From positions 8,183,501 to 8,247,500 of the forward strand of contig BSBM01000602.1 of assembly GCA_027924585.1 (NCBI GenBank): a stretch of DNA of 64,000 nt, read 5' to 3'. Of this stretch, positions 45,244-55,131 are shown piece after piece. The DNA is from Larix kaempferi. Its lineage: Eukaryota; Streptophyta; Pinopsida; Pinales; Pinaceae. A program made the position numbers and the translations under genes. The notes beneath the pieces are model-generated. The model saw nothing but the letters and a program-made list of their open reading frames with translations. It had not been told where the DNA came from and searched no databases. Each line of letters opens with the position of its first letter. The first letter of the stretch is position 1.

Positions 45244-46700
45244 CTACTGTAAGCTTCCCTTTCTCACATATTCAATTAGTAGTGCAAAAATCTCACTAAT
45301 TTTTTTAATGAAGTTCTTGTAAAAGCTTGCTAAACCATGGAAGCTCCTTATATTGAATACAATATTTGGTATTGGCCATTGAATAATTGATTTGACCTTT
45401 TCTAGACCCATCTTCAACACTTCTTTAAATATCACAAATCCCAAGTAGAGTATCTTACCATGCATGAACAAACCTTTATTTAGATTTATTAGCATCTTTT
45501 TCCTTCCTCGGCTACTCCAACACTCACCTTAAGTGTGCCAAACGCTCCTCTTTGATCTTTCTAAACACTATTATATTATAGTATATTATTAAGATACACT
45601 ATCACAAATCTACCCAAGAATGGTTTCATTACCTCATGCATCAATCTCATAAATGTGCTCGATGCATTTGTCAAACCAAATGGCAGGACTAGGCTATTCA
45701 TTGACAAATTCCATGACTAGGCTATTCATTCAACCCTTCTTTCAGTTTGAAACTAGTTTTCCACTCATCACCTTGATCCTAAATCCTAATTTGGTGATAT
45801 TCACTCTTCAAATAAATCTTTTTGAAATACTTAGCTCCACTCAAACAGTCCATCAAGTCATCCATTATGGGCAAAGGAAATCTATACTCAATGGTTATTT
45901 TTTCATGGCTCTCGAATCCATGCATATCCTCCATTCCCATCTTCCTTTAATTGGTGCAAGGAAAGGTAACACTGCACATGGAGTTAGGCCTTCCTTTATC
46001 AAATAATTATTCAATGGGTCTTGGACTTGCATTTTTATCTCTTCACTCTATTGGTGGCATTCTATGAGGAGCCTTATTCAACAAACTTGAACTAGGAATC
46101 AAATCTATTTTATGAGACGTGTTCCTCATTGGTGGAAAACCAATTAGCAAGTTATTTGAAAGGACTACCTCATATTCTCCCCGTAGCTCCACTTTTCTTG
46201 GTACCCCATGCTTCAATTCAGAATCCTCTTCCCTTGGAATAATTGCATAGCAACATTTTCATATATTTACATCTTTCAATAAATCCTTCGTTGAAACCAG
46301 TATAACTTCATTGTTGTTGTTTTCTTCTCCTTCCTCCATTAGCCACAACTCCAAATTCTTATCATCATTCACAAAGTGGTAAGTGTTCTTTCTACCATCG
46401 TATTTACCTTTGGTCATATTGATACATTCTCCCCAACAAGATATAGAATGCATCCATTAGCATGACATCACATTCGATTTCATCAGAGTATTCTCCAACA
46501 TGAAATCTCATCTTGCATTGTTCTATCACATTTATTTGATGACGTTTGACTAGTGAAGATACTTTGTATGAATTGGGGTGTGGCATGCATATCAAATTCA
46601 TATTTTGAGCCATTTCCATACAGAAAATTGCATATGCTTCCTCCAAATATGATTTATTTATAACACTTTTCAACAAACTTGCATTTTATTCTTTTTTTTC
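45244..46700 (-). pseudogene. Element G: gypsy protease-RT fragment
   Basis: Minus-strand fragment. Protease C-terminal half at 46404-46676: MPHPNSYKVSSLVKRHQINV, then CKMRFHVGEYSDEIECDVM and ILLGRMYQYDQR. Linker at 46259-46453. RT at about 45590-46060 ([38 protein letters not shown]) with the active site YLNNILIY, where both Asp are Asn. RT thumb and connection at 45244-45495 (HGLASFYKNFIKKISEIFAL). Gag, RNase H, integrase and LTRs are missing. The protease style is like element A, so it is probably a relative. It abuts element H near 46700-46740. Confidence 0.82.
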
Positions 46701-46739
46701 TCAACTAAGGTCCTTCCTCTTTCTTCTCGAGTTTCAACA

Positions 46740-47937
46740 TCGCCCTTCATAGGTTCTGCGAAGCAGGACTATCCCGATAGGGTTTTAGTCTGCTTCCATT
46801 AATTAGACTTGGCAAGTTATCTTCTGCTAATGTGGCTAACTAAACTGCGCCACCATTAGTAACATGCACAACAGTATATGGAGCAAGCCAATGCATTTTG
46901 AATTTTCTAGGAAACTTCATAAACTTGCTATCATACAGGAGGACTAGATCACCTACCTGGAAAGACTTGTTCTTGATGTGGTGATCATGCCATGCTTTTT
47001 CTCTTTCTTTCTGCACTTGTTGGTGAAATCCTGCGATGAAGCGATCCTCCTCCAGACCAACCAAATGTAGAAGCCTTTCTTCTAGCGCATCGCGATCTTC
47101 CATTCCTATAAACGCAGCTATTCTCAAGCTAGGAACAATGTATTCCATAGGCATAATGGCTTCCTGTCCATAGGCCAACCTAAACAGTGTATGTCCAATC
47201 AACTTCTTGCATGCAGTTCTGTATGCCCATAAAATAGCAGGAATGCGCAGGTCCCAGTCATCCCTATTCACATTGCATACCTTGGTCAGCGCATTCTCCA
47301 GTACTTTATTGAATGCTTCAACAGTTCCATTCGCCTACGGATGATATGGCGTACTTTGCTGATGATGAATGCGGAATTCTTCTGTCAACGCCCCAATGGT
47401 TCTATTCAAAAAGTGAGTGCCTTGATCACTCATCAAAATCTTTGGGCATCCAAACCTCGTAAGGATGTCTTCAAATATGAACTGCGCGGCAGTATCTGCA
47501 CTACAGTCCTTTACCGGCTTCGCTTCTGCCCATCTGGTGAGGTAATCAGTTGCAGTAATAATGTACCTCATACCAGTTCTCTTTTACGGTGGGTTTATAG
47601 GTCCCACAAAATCAATTGCCCATTTTTCAAATGCCTGTAATGTCAACTGTGGATTCAATGGCATCTCATCTCTTCGCGATGGCCTTCCTGTCCTCTGACA
47701 AACATCGCAGCTCTGACAATGCTCCTTTGCATCTTTGTGAATCATAGCCCACCATAGCCCTGCCCACAATATCTTCTGCGCGGTGGCTCTTCCTGCGTAG
47801 TGACCTCCTACTGCTCCTGAGTGTGCATCAGCCAGTATGAATGGTTTCTCATGCTCTAACACACACCTACGCAGTACTTCATCCGATCCCAATTTATACA
47901 ACCGACCTACGATAATGGTGAAGTCTGTTGCTCGCAC
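46740..47937 (-). pseudogene. Element H integrase
   Basis: The zinc domain at 47584-47937 has [19 protein letters not shown] and [16 protein letters not shown]. The catalytic core has all three acids: [25 protein letters not shown], and [16 protein letters not shown] (after a TAG where Gln would fit). The C-terminal part (46840-47271) has [29 protein letters not shown] and [12 protein letters not shown], ending INGSRLKPYRDS near 46785. A core with intact DDE but four stops (TAA, TAG, TAG, TGA). No chromodomain follows. Integration enzyme, dead. Confidence 0.93.
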
Positions 47938-47949
47938 TACTAGCTGCTT

Positions 47950-49203
47950 CTTTTGCTACATAGTGAACTCTATGGGTGCTAACCCAGTAGTGAGAAAGTC
48001 TATGATGTCTTTATAATAATCATCAGCTATCCGGATAGAAAACAACTACGCATCAGGTAGATTGTCTTCAAGATTCGTAGGCTCTTCTCCTGACTCGATC
48101 CTTGACAGATGATCAGGTCCCAAGTTCAATCTGCCAGGTTTAACTACTATTTCAAAATCATACTCCTGGAAGAGTAACAACCATCTGCAGATTCACCCCC
48201 CTAACACTGGCTTGTTGACCAGGTATTTCAAAGCAGAATGGTCAGTGAACATAGAGAAGTGCGCACCCAGAAGTAGTGCTTGAACTTCTGCAGTGCATAG
48301 ACCATAGCTAGGCCTTCTCGTTCAATGGTGGTATAATTCTTCTTTGTAGATGAGAGCTTCCTGTTCGAAAATGTGATGGGATCCCTCTCCTGGTTGTGCT
48401 AGGACAACTCCCAATGCTATACATGACGCATCAACATGAACATGAAACGGCTTCTCCCAGTCTGGAAAAACTAGGATCGGCGCAGTGACCATTTTCTCTT
48501 TCAAGGTGTCAAAACCTTGTTCACACTCTGCGTTCCAAATGAATGACGCATCCTTCTTCAGCAGCTTCTCCATTGCTGCGGTTATCTACGCATACCCCTT
48601 TATAAACTTCTTGTAATAACCGGTATGCCCCAATGTAGTACACAACTGCTTTACTGAATTTGGTGTGGGTAGGTTTACAATGACTGCGATCTTCGCAGGA
48701 TCAACCATCAAGCCCTGTTTGCACACAATATGTCCCAACATAATTCCATAGGGTACACAAAAAATACACTTCTTCAAGTTGAGTGACATCTGATGTTGTT
48801 TTCACTTTTCTAGCATAAGTCTCATATTTGCGCAATGGTCCTTCAGCAACCCGGACATTGTCCAATCGTCAAAATAAGCTTCTAAAAACTTATGCATGAA
48901 GTCTTTAAATGCTGCAACCACAACTCTAGAAAAGATGGCAGGCGCGTTCTTCAAGCCAAACGGCATTACTGTGTACTGGAACTACCCCCATTCGGTGGCA
49001 AAAGTGGTCTTGTGTCTATCCACGGGATCAATTCTTATCTGATGGTATCCCGAAAATCCATCAGTAAAGGAATAGGCCTCATTTCCTCCAACATTATCAA
49101 GCACCTCATCAGTGAAAGGAGTAGGAAATGGGTCGTGCATTGAAGCATCGTTCAACTTTCTGAGATCCACACAAATCCTGATCTCACCTTTTGTCTTCTT
49201 ATC
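47950..49203 (-). pseudogene. Element H reverse transcriptase and RNase H
   Basis: RT: ICVDLRKLNDASMHDPFPTP, YSFTDGFSGYHQIRI, MPFGLKNAPAIFSRVV and an intact YFDDWTMSGLL active site; the thumb at 48586-48789 has LGHIVCKQGLMVDPAKIAVI. RNase H: FHVHVDASCIALGVVLAQPG, then FTDHSALKYLVNKP and a HLSRIESGEEP tail. Stops occur after EWG, LEK, GYA, LGG, PDA and FTM. A pair of compensating indels between about 48265 and 48365 puts the middle of RNase H (TTIEREGLAMVYALQKFKHY) in another frame. The RT active site looks functional in itself. Confidence 0.93.
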
Positions 49204-49863
49204 CTAGACAACCATAGGGCTTATCCGCTCAGAATCTTCGATTAGCTCGATGATCCCTGCGTTGATCATTTTATCAAGTTCTACCCTGACTCGTTCTTTA
49301 TATCGCGGGTTCAGTCTATAGGGTCTCTGCTTAACAGGCTTCGCACCTGGATTCAGAGGTATCTTCATAACCCCTAAGTCTCCCAAAATGCCCTTCATCT
49401 CTATAAACTTTGTTGGGAACAACTCCTGATACTCATGGAACAGGTATGCGATCTTCCCCACGGTCTGATCATCCCAATAGTCTCCAATAGCTGTGAACTT
49501 CGACTCTTCGTTGGTACCAATGTTCACTTTTCTCGTTTTTACAGGTCCACTCATGTCTGGGATTTCCAGCGGAGGTCCCTTTACCTTACATGCACCTTCT
49601 GAATCAGGTATCTTAATGCTGCGCGGGTCCTCCTCATCACTGTCTTCTTTTTCTTCAGTTTCTTCAACAAAGTTATAACATTCCATGGCATGTTCTACCT
49701 ATTCCTTCCATTCTGTCTGCAGGCATTCAAGTACGCTGTCGGCTCCAAAGAATTCCTATAATGTCATGTTCTTATGTGGACATTCTTGTCTGAATATTCT
49801 TTCCTTAATGATCTACAAAGCATCGTTTATGGTAGGGCTCTCGTCCTCAAAACTGACACTCTT
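49204..49863 (-). pseudogene. Element H acidic linker before RT
   Basis: Continues in the pol frame. An acidic tract (ETEEKEDSDEEDPRSIKIPD) is followed by VGKIAYLFHEYQELFPTKF, a region that normally precedes gypsy RT, and LNPGAKPVKQRPYRLNPRYK, the RT entry block. Stops near 49750 and 49700 lie at plausible Gln/Trp positions. It ties the Gag-like domain to RT in one reading frame. Confidence 0.8.
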
Positions 49864-50178
49864 CTAGAAGCTCGCAATGAGGGTAGGCCAATCTATAGTC
49901 TCCCTGCGCAACTCCATGTCTAAGTACCATTTATTTGGAATTTCTTCCTCCAATGTGTGCACAAATAGATGCACCCATTCTGTCTTTGGTCTCTTTTTCC
50001 ATGCTTGTGAACAGACCTCAATATGTTGTCTTAGATCTATCTGTCCATTATATTTCTCAAATGGTAGGGTAACCTTGTCAGCAAACCTGATCTGCATCTT
50101 GATTCTGCATTGATCCCATGTGGTTAATGCCTGCTTATGTGCAGCCCACCATTTGGCAGGTGTCTCGCGCAGTGCCAT
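49864..50178 (-). pseudogene. Element H second Gag-like domain, within pol
   Basis: A 104-codon open frame in the same frame as protease and RT. It begins MALRETPAKWWAAHKQALTT, with the Trp-rich pattern of gypsy capsids (A-L-x-G-x-A-x-x-W-W ... W), then YNGQIDLRQHIEVCSQAW, like the capsid opening in which a Gly-x-x-Asp-Pro-x-x-His-Leu pattern is common, then EWVHLFVHTLEEEIPNKWYL and a W-x-x-L-I-x-x-F end. A normal Gag with zinc knuckles already exists upstream in this element, so this would be a second capsid-like module inside Pol. I assign it from motif shape only; it may be a divergent linker domain. Confidence 0.6.
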
Positions 50179-50187
50179 ATCTAATGC

Positions 50188-50889
50188 TCATAAGCGATGT
50201 TCATCTGCAATTGTTGCAGTATAATCTTTGATAAAGGAGTAAACATTAGCTAAACCATCATAAGTTGGGATTGGGCTTACCTCCTTTCCAATCCAACGCA
50301 ATGACTTTGTAACCTGCGCACATCTCCTTGCAAATACTTCGTGCATGCGACTTTTCCAATTCTCCAATCCTGCATCAGAGTCTGAGATGCAAGAACTGCC
50401 GCATCTCCAGTTGAGTGTTCCATCCGCAGTAGGATTAATGTAGTCTTCCTGGTTCACGGTCATCTTATATAGTCGGTCCAAATCTTGAGCTTTGGATTCT
50501 TCTGGAATTGGCTCATTGTATCTGTCTCCTTCCACAGGATCCAGTGGTGCGATGACCCTGAGATGTTTTCCTTCGAAGATCATCTTCCTTGTCTTCAAGT
50601 TTATGATGGTGAGGTTATCGATGTCCCAGTCAATTCCCAACAGCACAGGAAAAGGCTGACTATCATCGACAATCTCGCTAACCTCAAAATCTGCGTGGCT
50701 CTATACTCCATCAATGTCAACAATCACGTTGGTTAACCGTCCAAAGGGTATTACTTTCTCCTGATTGGCCATTCTCAACTGGATAGGTGACCATAACAGC
50801 TTTGGTCTCCCCATCTGCTGCCATGTCTGCTTGGTTAAGACATTTACTTCTGATCCCAGATTAAGAATGATCTCATCCATTTCATAATC
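50188..50889 (-). pseudogene. Element H protease and downstream linker
   Basis: Protease lies at about 50640-50889: DEIILNLGSEVNVLTKQTW, where the catalytic Asp is Asn, then LLWSPIQLRMANQEKVIPFG and VLLGIDWDIDN. The linker 50188-50639 has IINLKTRKMIFEGKHLRVIA, a tract NQEDYINPTADGTLNWRCGS, and a conserved-looking helix DAGLENWKSRMHEVFARRCA. It ends at TGA where Arg would fit (HRL, stop, ALDM), leading straight into the Gag-like domain. Confidence 0.82.
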
Positions 50890-51318
50890 TCATATCTGTG
50901 CACTGAGTCTCATTTCTCTGCCCGTTCTCTTGTGTTTTCCAATGTGATGAACTGCGCTATCAGTAGTTTCATTTTCGTTGCGCGGTTCATACTGGTCTAT
51001 CAACTTCTGCAACTCTGCTATAGCATTTGGACTCTTCAGCAACTTCATGCAGCTCCTGAGGAACTGCGCAACAGAGGTGCATGTCTCTGCTGCGATGCTC
51101 ATTCTGTCATAAGCAGTCGGCATATCTTCCATATGCGGTATTTCGCTGCGCAGCGAGATTCTCGATGATCTAAGTGTTGATTCTTTGAAAATATCCCGTG
51201 CTTCTTCAAGGACTTCTCTGTGTTTCTTCAAGTCAAAAGTAGGTGCTTTCCCAGTAGCTTTCCTTATCCATATTGTTTCAAGAGGAGTCTGCTTAGTGTT
51301 GAAATCCCCAGAAGTCAA
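50890..51318 (-). pseudogene. Element H pre-protease domain
   Basis: A 142-codon open frame between the gag zinc knuckles and protease, in the pol frame. It is rich in Lys, Glu and Arg, with KAPTFDLKKHREVLEEARDI, RMSIAAETCTSVAQFLRSCM and a basic end (HIGKHKRTGREM). I recognise no domain. It probably belongs to the gag-pol junction, where the frame changes relative to gag (51441-51932). Confidence 0.6.
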
Positions 51319-51440
51319 AGCTTCTGCTCCTCTATCTCTCCCTGTCGTAGCGTCACTACGTTGATACTTGGATCCGCAGGTCTCCTCTCTGTTGTGATCA
51401 ACTGAATGTTTGGGTTCGGCGCCTCTGGCCGTTTTCTTTT

Positions 51441-52595
51441 CTACATTTCTACCTCTAACACTGGGCAGTCTTCAATAACATGATCAAATGATTGACAATA
51501 GTTGCATGTAGTGCATGGGTTGGTACAATCTCTAGATACATGGCCTGCTTGGCCACAATTATAACAGATTACTTGACCTCGGCCTCTTCCTTGTGTCGAG
51601 CCATTATTCCTTCCTCTCCCGCGGTATCCTCCGCGGCCTCTATACGCTCCCTGATCTTGCGGTGCATTTTCTTGTTTCTGTGGAGTCTCTCCTTGGACTC
51701 TGTACATTCCTCCATACATATGCTCAATATCTTCCTTTCTCTCTAGCATGAGCTCATATGCACGACAATTGGACTCATCATGCCCAACTAACTTACAAAA
51801 ATTACAGTATAGGTCTTTAGGTGTTCTTACGTATTTTTGTATCAGGTGGCAGTCTTCTGGCCGGTGTCCTCTAGTTCTGCAAATTTCACACCATGGCCCT
51901 GGGTGTGGATTTAATGGGTTTGGTCCACCCATGCCAAGGAAATCTTGGAATAAAGGACAATGATACTTAGTGTGTCCTTCCCCTTTACAGCCTGTACACC
52001 AGACTTCCTGTCTCTCTTGCTTTCCTTTCTTGATATCTTGTAACTGTAGTGTCAGGGTAGCTAACTGGTTCTAAATCTGCAACATGCCAGTGCTAGCTTC
52101 TCCCATGGGTGAAGCTTCCAACTTCATCGCGATCTCCAGGGATTCTACCTGCGAAGCCACTTTCTGCTACATCAACGGTTGTCTGATATGGGGAAACAGC
52201 GCGGCTATAAACTACTCCTTGTGCTGATGCGGTGCTATGATGAAGCTTACTTGGTCCAACAACGTCTTAAACTTCTGGTCAAATTCCCAGACCGTTTCAT
52301 TAGGTCTCTGTTTGATCTCTTTCAACTCTGTGATGCACTGTGACTCTGACTTTGGCTTCTTAGATTCTGCTAAGAGCGCAACCTTGATTTCTACCAGGGT
52401 TCTCGGCTATCCCTATGAATATTTCATGAACCAATGCAAGGCTCTATCTCCAAAGGTGGTGACGAGCTGTGCTTGCTTAACAGCATCGTCCTGTACTTGT
52501 TTAACACTCCAAATGGCTTCACATAGAAACCAGTGTTGATTAGGGTCTTCTAGACCCGTTCCTTTGAATATCGGCAGCTTAATATCCTCGGTCAT
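51441..52595 (-). pseudogene. Element H gag with five zinc knuckles
   Basis: Starts at ATG 52595 (MTEDIKLPIFKGTGLEDPNQ), a standard gypsy capsid start, overlapping the stop of the preceding frame by ATGA. Capsid blocks: VTTFGDRALHWFMKYS, ELKEIKQRPNETVWEFDQKF. Then five CX2CX4HX4C knuckles: WCTGCKGEGHTKYHCP (about 51960-52010), WCEICRTRGHRPEDCH, YCNFCKLVGHDESNCR, an Arg/Gly-rich stretch, ICYNCGQAGHVSRDCT and TCNYCQSFDHVIEDCP. Most plant Gags have one or two. The last 163 codons (51441-51932) have no stop. Stops upstream sit at Trp/Gln-like places. Confidence 0.9.
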
Positions 52596-52942
52596 GCTTC
52601 TTCTAGGTGGTGGAGGATTCTACGCAGGTTGTTGAGCAGAAAAGATAAACAGAATGGTCTAAGTGCTAGGGATATTTCAATAGGGGGGTTCTGGACTGGC
52701 TGAGTTATTGCAATGGAAGGCACGGTGCTCCCACCCGGTGGATTCTGTGGAGTAATAGGCTGATAGGTGGAAGATAGAGATGCGGCTTGGTTATTAGCTT
52801 CGTCTTCTGAATCAATGTCTACGCGGATTCCAGGTCCACTAGCAATCTTCTTAGGTGTATATTTATACATTTTCCCACTTCTTAGATTATGTGTCTCTTC
52901 GTCAAACTCACTAAAAATGCTATTGACCATTACAGATTCCAA
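52592..52942 (-). pseudogene. Element H gag N-terminal segment
   Basis: A 116-codon frame. The first half is charged (MESVMVNSIFSEFDEETHNL, then RSGKMYKYTPKK); the middle is Pro/Thr-rich (PITPQNPPGGSTVPSIAITQ). It ends in TGA that overlaps the ATG of the capsid frame (ATGA). This may be the matrix-like N-terminus of Gag, now out of frame, or a separate short protein. No known domain. Confidence 0.5.
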
Positions 52943-52992
52943 AATTTTTACTGCATTCTAAAAACACATTTCTCGGCTAAAAGAATTTTAAT

Positions 52993-53457
52993 TTATAAAC
53001 TAAGGTTGTTCAGATACTTACCTCGGAATCCCTTGAAAAATTCTCTTTCGGTTGCGCTGTAGGACTTTAGCATGTCCACAGCGAACTCTGTCACAAAACT
53101 TTGTAATGTACCATCGACCCGGAAGTCGACTACTCGTACGAATGGACTATCTAGTGCTTTGAGCCTCTCAATAAGCTCCGATGTCCACTCGGTCGGTACG
53201 CTTCGCGGGATACAATTTATGTGTTCTACGAGCCTTGACAACCAATCGTGTAGCTCATTTCCAAAAGACGCCCAGAAAACTTTGTGAACGTCTTTCCACA
53301 AGTATTTATTCAACCACTGAATGTCAAAGAGATGTGGGTGTCTGTTTTCTTTCCTTGCGAAGTCTCTCTCTATCTTGTCACACCAAGCCCAGATTTCTTT
53401 CTTGTCTGCATACCAAAATTCGACGCCCAGCTCAACTTCTTCTACTTCGCACATCAC
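52993..53457 (-). CDS. Element H first open frame, unknown protein
   Basis: An intact 154-codon frame, the first after the primer site (27 bases away). It starts MMCEVEEVELGVEFWYADKK and is unusually rich in Trp and charged residues (EIWAWCDKIERDFARKEN, VFWASFGNELHDWLSRLVEH), with a compact, globular look and no membrane segment. Its end is SATEREFFKGFRGKYLNNLS. I recognise no family. Its position before gag and lack of stops, while the rest of H is full of them, make it noteworthy. It could be the N-terminal Gag part or an extra element protein; whether it is expressed is unknown. Confidence 0.5.
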   Translation of the reverse strand: MMCEVEEVELGVEFWYADKKEIWAWCDKIERDFARKENRHPHLFDIQWLNKYLWKDVHKVFWASFGNELHDWLSRLVEHINCIPRSVPTEWTSELIERLKALDSPFVRVVDFRVDGTLQSFVTEFAVDMLKSYSATEREFFKGFRGKYLNNLSL

Positions 53458-53483
53458 GACTTCAACTCATCACGGATTCTTAA

Positions 53484-53499
53484 CGCGGCAACGGAACCA
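53484..53499 (-). other. Element H primer binding site (probable)
   Basis: The minus strand reads TGGTTCCGTTGCCGCG two bases after the LTR end. It resembles the TGGCGCCGTTGCCGG type site (complement of an Asp-like tRNA) rather than the Met site used by the other elements here. The match is partial, so the tRNA is uncertain. Confidence 0.6.
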
Positions 53500-53501
53500 T
53501 T

Positions 53502-55131
53502 TGTTGGCTTAAGTACTGATCTAGAGGTTTCCAATGTAGACCCAAGTTCTTCGCGGTTTCAAGGAACCAACAAAACCCCTTCTCATCGGCCCTTTCGGCA
53601 ACAGCCTGCGAACAGGCTGAGGTCTCACCCGAGGTGTAGCTATGGGGGCACTGCGGAATCAGGTTTCCACAGTGGTGTGATGAGTTGTTCGGACAGGACT
53701 ACTGCGCAGCGCACTATCAGACTTGTACTGCGAGCTGAGGACTGCGCGACGATAGACTGCGTCGCGGTCCGCACTTCTACGAACTAACCGCTTGTGCAAC
53801 CAGCGCATCCATGGACTGCACGGCTCAAGCGTGATACAAATAATAGGACATCACAACTGACTTATACGCTTCCTCTTCCACACTTAACCACTTTGAAGAC
53901 TTTACTTAATACTTAATCATTCATCTACTGCCTTAGAATATCTGGCTTTATAACAATTGCAAGCCGACGAAACATGCAATGCTGCGCACACCCGGTGTTG
54001 TGCATCGAAGAGTTATACAATCCGAACTTTACATACACATGTGATTATTCGATGAACTGATACTTTCACAGACTTGGAATACTAAACATTCAACATTCAT
54101 TCATTCCCGCAATGCTTAACATATCATTCCCATCTTTCTCCTATGGCGAATACATATAAAAGCATTAACACATCAACTGATAAATGAGAATCCAAGCATC
54201 CAATGTAAGCAAATAAGCAAATGCAAACACACAAACAATCACACTGCACAGTACTTAACGTGGTTCACCCCCAGGAGGGAGGCTACGTCCACAAGAATTG
54301 TTGTTGTATTAGTCTTTGGGAAGGGTACAACAGTTCTTTGTCTGCGCACTCAGCTTGCAGACTCTCTTCTCTCTCAATAAGCCTCTGCGCACACAGCTTG
54401 CAGAGCCTTTACAAAATGTTCCTTAACAGAGATTTATCAAATCAATACTGAGAACAATACAAAATGAAGAGTATTCAATAACCCAACAACTCAACAACCC
54501 GAAAGATCAACAATGAAGATTAACCCTTTCCCATACAAAAATGTGCCTTATTTATAGATCATGCCCGTAGGTCATGTCTTTGCAGTTCGAAGGAAAAAAC
54601 CCTTAGGTTTACAAAATTGTCACGGTTTTCTCTTAACCGGACTGCTGGCTTCTGGTAGCAAATATTCCATCGTGGCCTGCCCGTAGCGCATGCTCATGTC
54701 GCTATCGGCCTTCTTGTCGCATGCATGCCAACAGGTCGCTTTCACCAAGTTGTCTTCCTCTAACGGTCTTGTGCGACTGGTTCAAGTAGTGGTTCTTTCG
54801 CATGTATGACCAGTCGCTTTCTTCCACTTCTGCTCCTACCCGCCGCTTAGTACTCCTGAAGCATCTTTACCAAAAATAGACTGTTGACAGTCTAACCGGA
54901 ATCTGTGTCATCTTCCTTCCAACACTCTGCTCTGTCAGATCCACGTAGACTGAACACATCGCAGCACTGTCTCCTCGCAGCACTGATCTTCGCAGCTCTT
55001 CCGATGCTGCGCTGCGCGCAACTTCGCAGCATCCCAAAACTTATACAAAAATATTCCAACTGAACTACGCTCAGCTCTGCAGTTCCAAAATCCTTCTTGC
55101 TCAAAATGCCCCACTTGGGCCAGGCCCAACA
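53502..55131 (-). repeat. Element H 5' LTR
   Basis: 1630 bp with TG/CA ends; on the minus strand it begins TGTTGGGCCTGGCCCAAGTG and ends AAGCCAACA. A TATAAATA box is present. It is less AT-rich than its surroundings and contains many GCG and GCGCA words. The frames it contains (53284-53787 plus, 54892-55266 minus) are fortuitous. The partner LTR is not in the window. Confidence 0.85.
54548..54558 (-). promoter_or_regulatory. TATA box in element H LTR
   Basis: The minus strand reads TCTATAAATAAGG, a canonical TATA box placed in the middle of the LTR and upstream of the GGGTGAACCACG region (about 54261-54272), where the transcript start and R region would be expected. Confidence 0.6.

Larger units (their letters stand above)
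46740..55131 (-). mobile_element. Element H: large Ty3/gypsy element with one LTR
   Basis: Read on the minus strand from the right: a 1.63-kb LTR (53502-55131), a primer site, a 154-codon frame of unknown type, gag with five zinc knuckles, protease, a Gag-like domain, RT, RNase H and integrase, ending near 46740. The 3' LTR is missing; the left end meets fragment G. From about 51318 to 46740 a single frame carries protease through integrase, broken by roughly 17 stop codons and one compensated frameshift, so decay was mostly by point mutation. Catalytic residues of RT and integrase are intact. No chromodomain. It belongs to a non-chromovirus gypsy group. Confidence 0.92.

Noticed and set aside
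53284-53787. 167-codon plus-strand frame near the element H LTR
   Set aside because: It overlaps, on the opposite strand, the first frame and the LTR of element H, whose boundaries and primer site explain the sequence.
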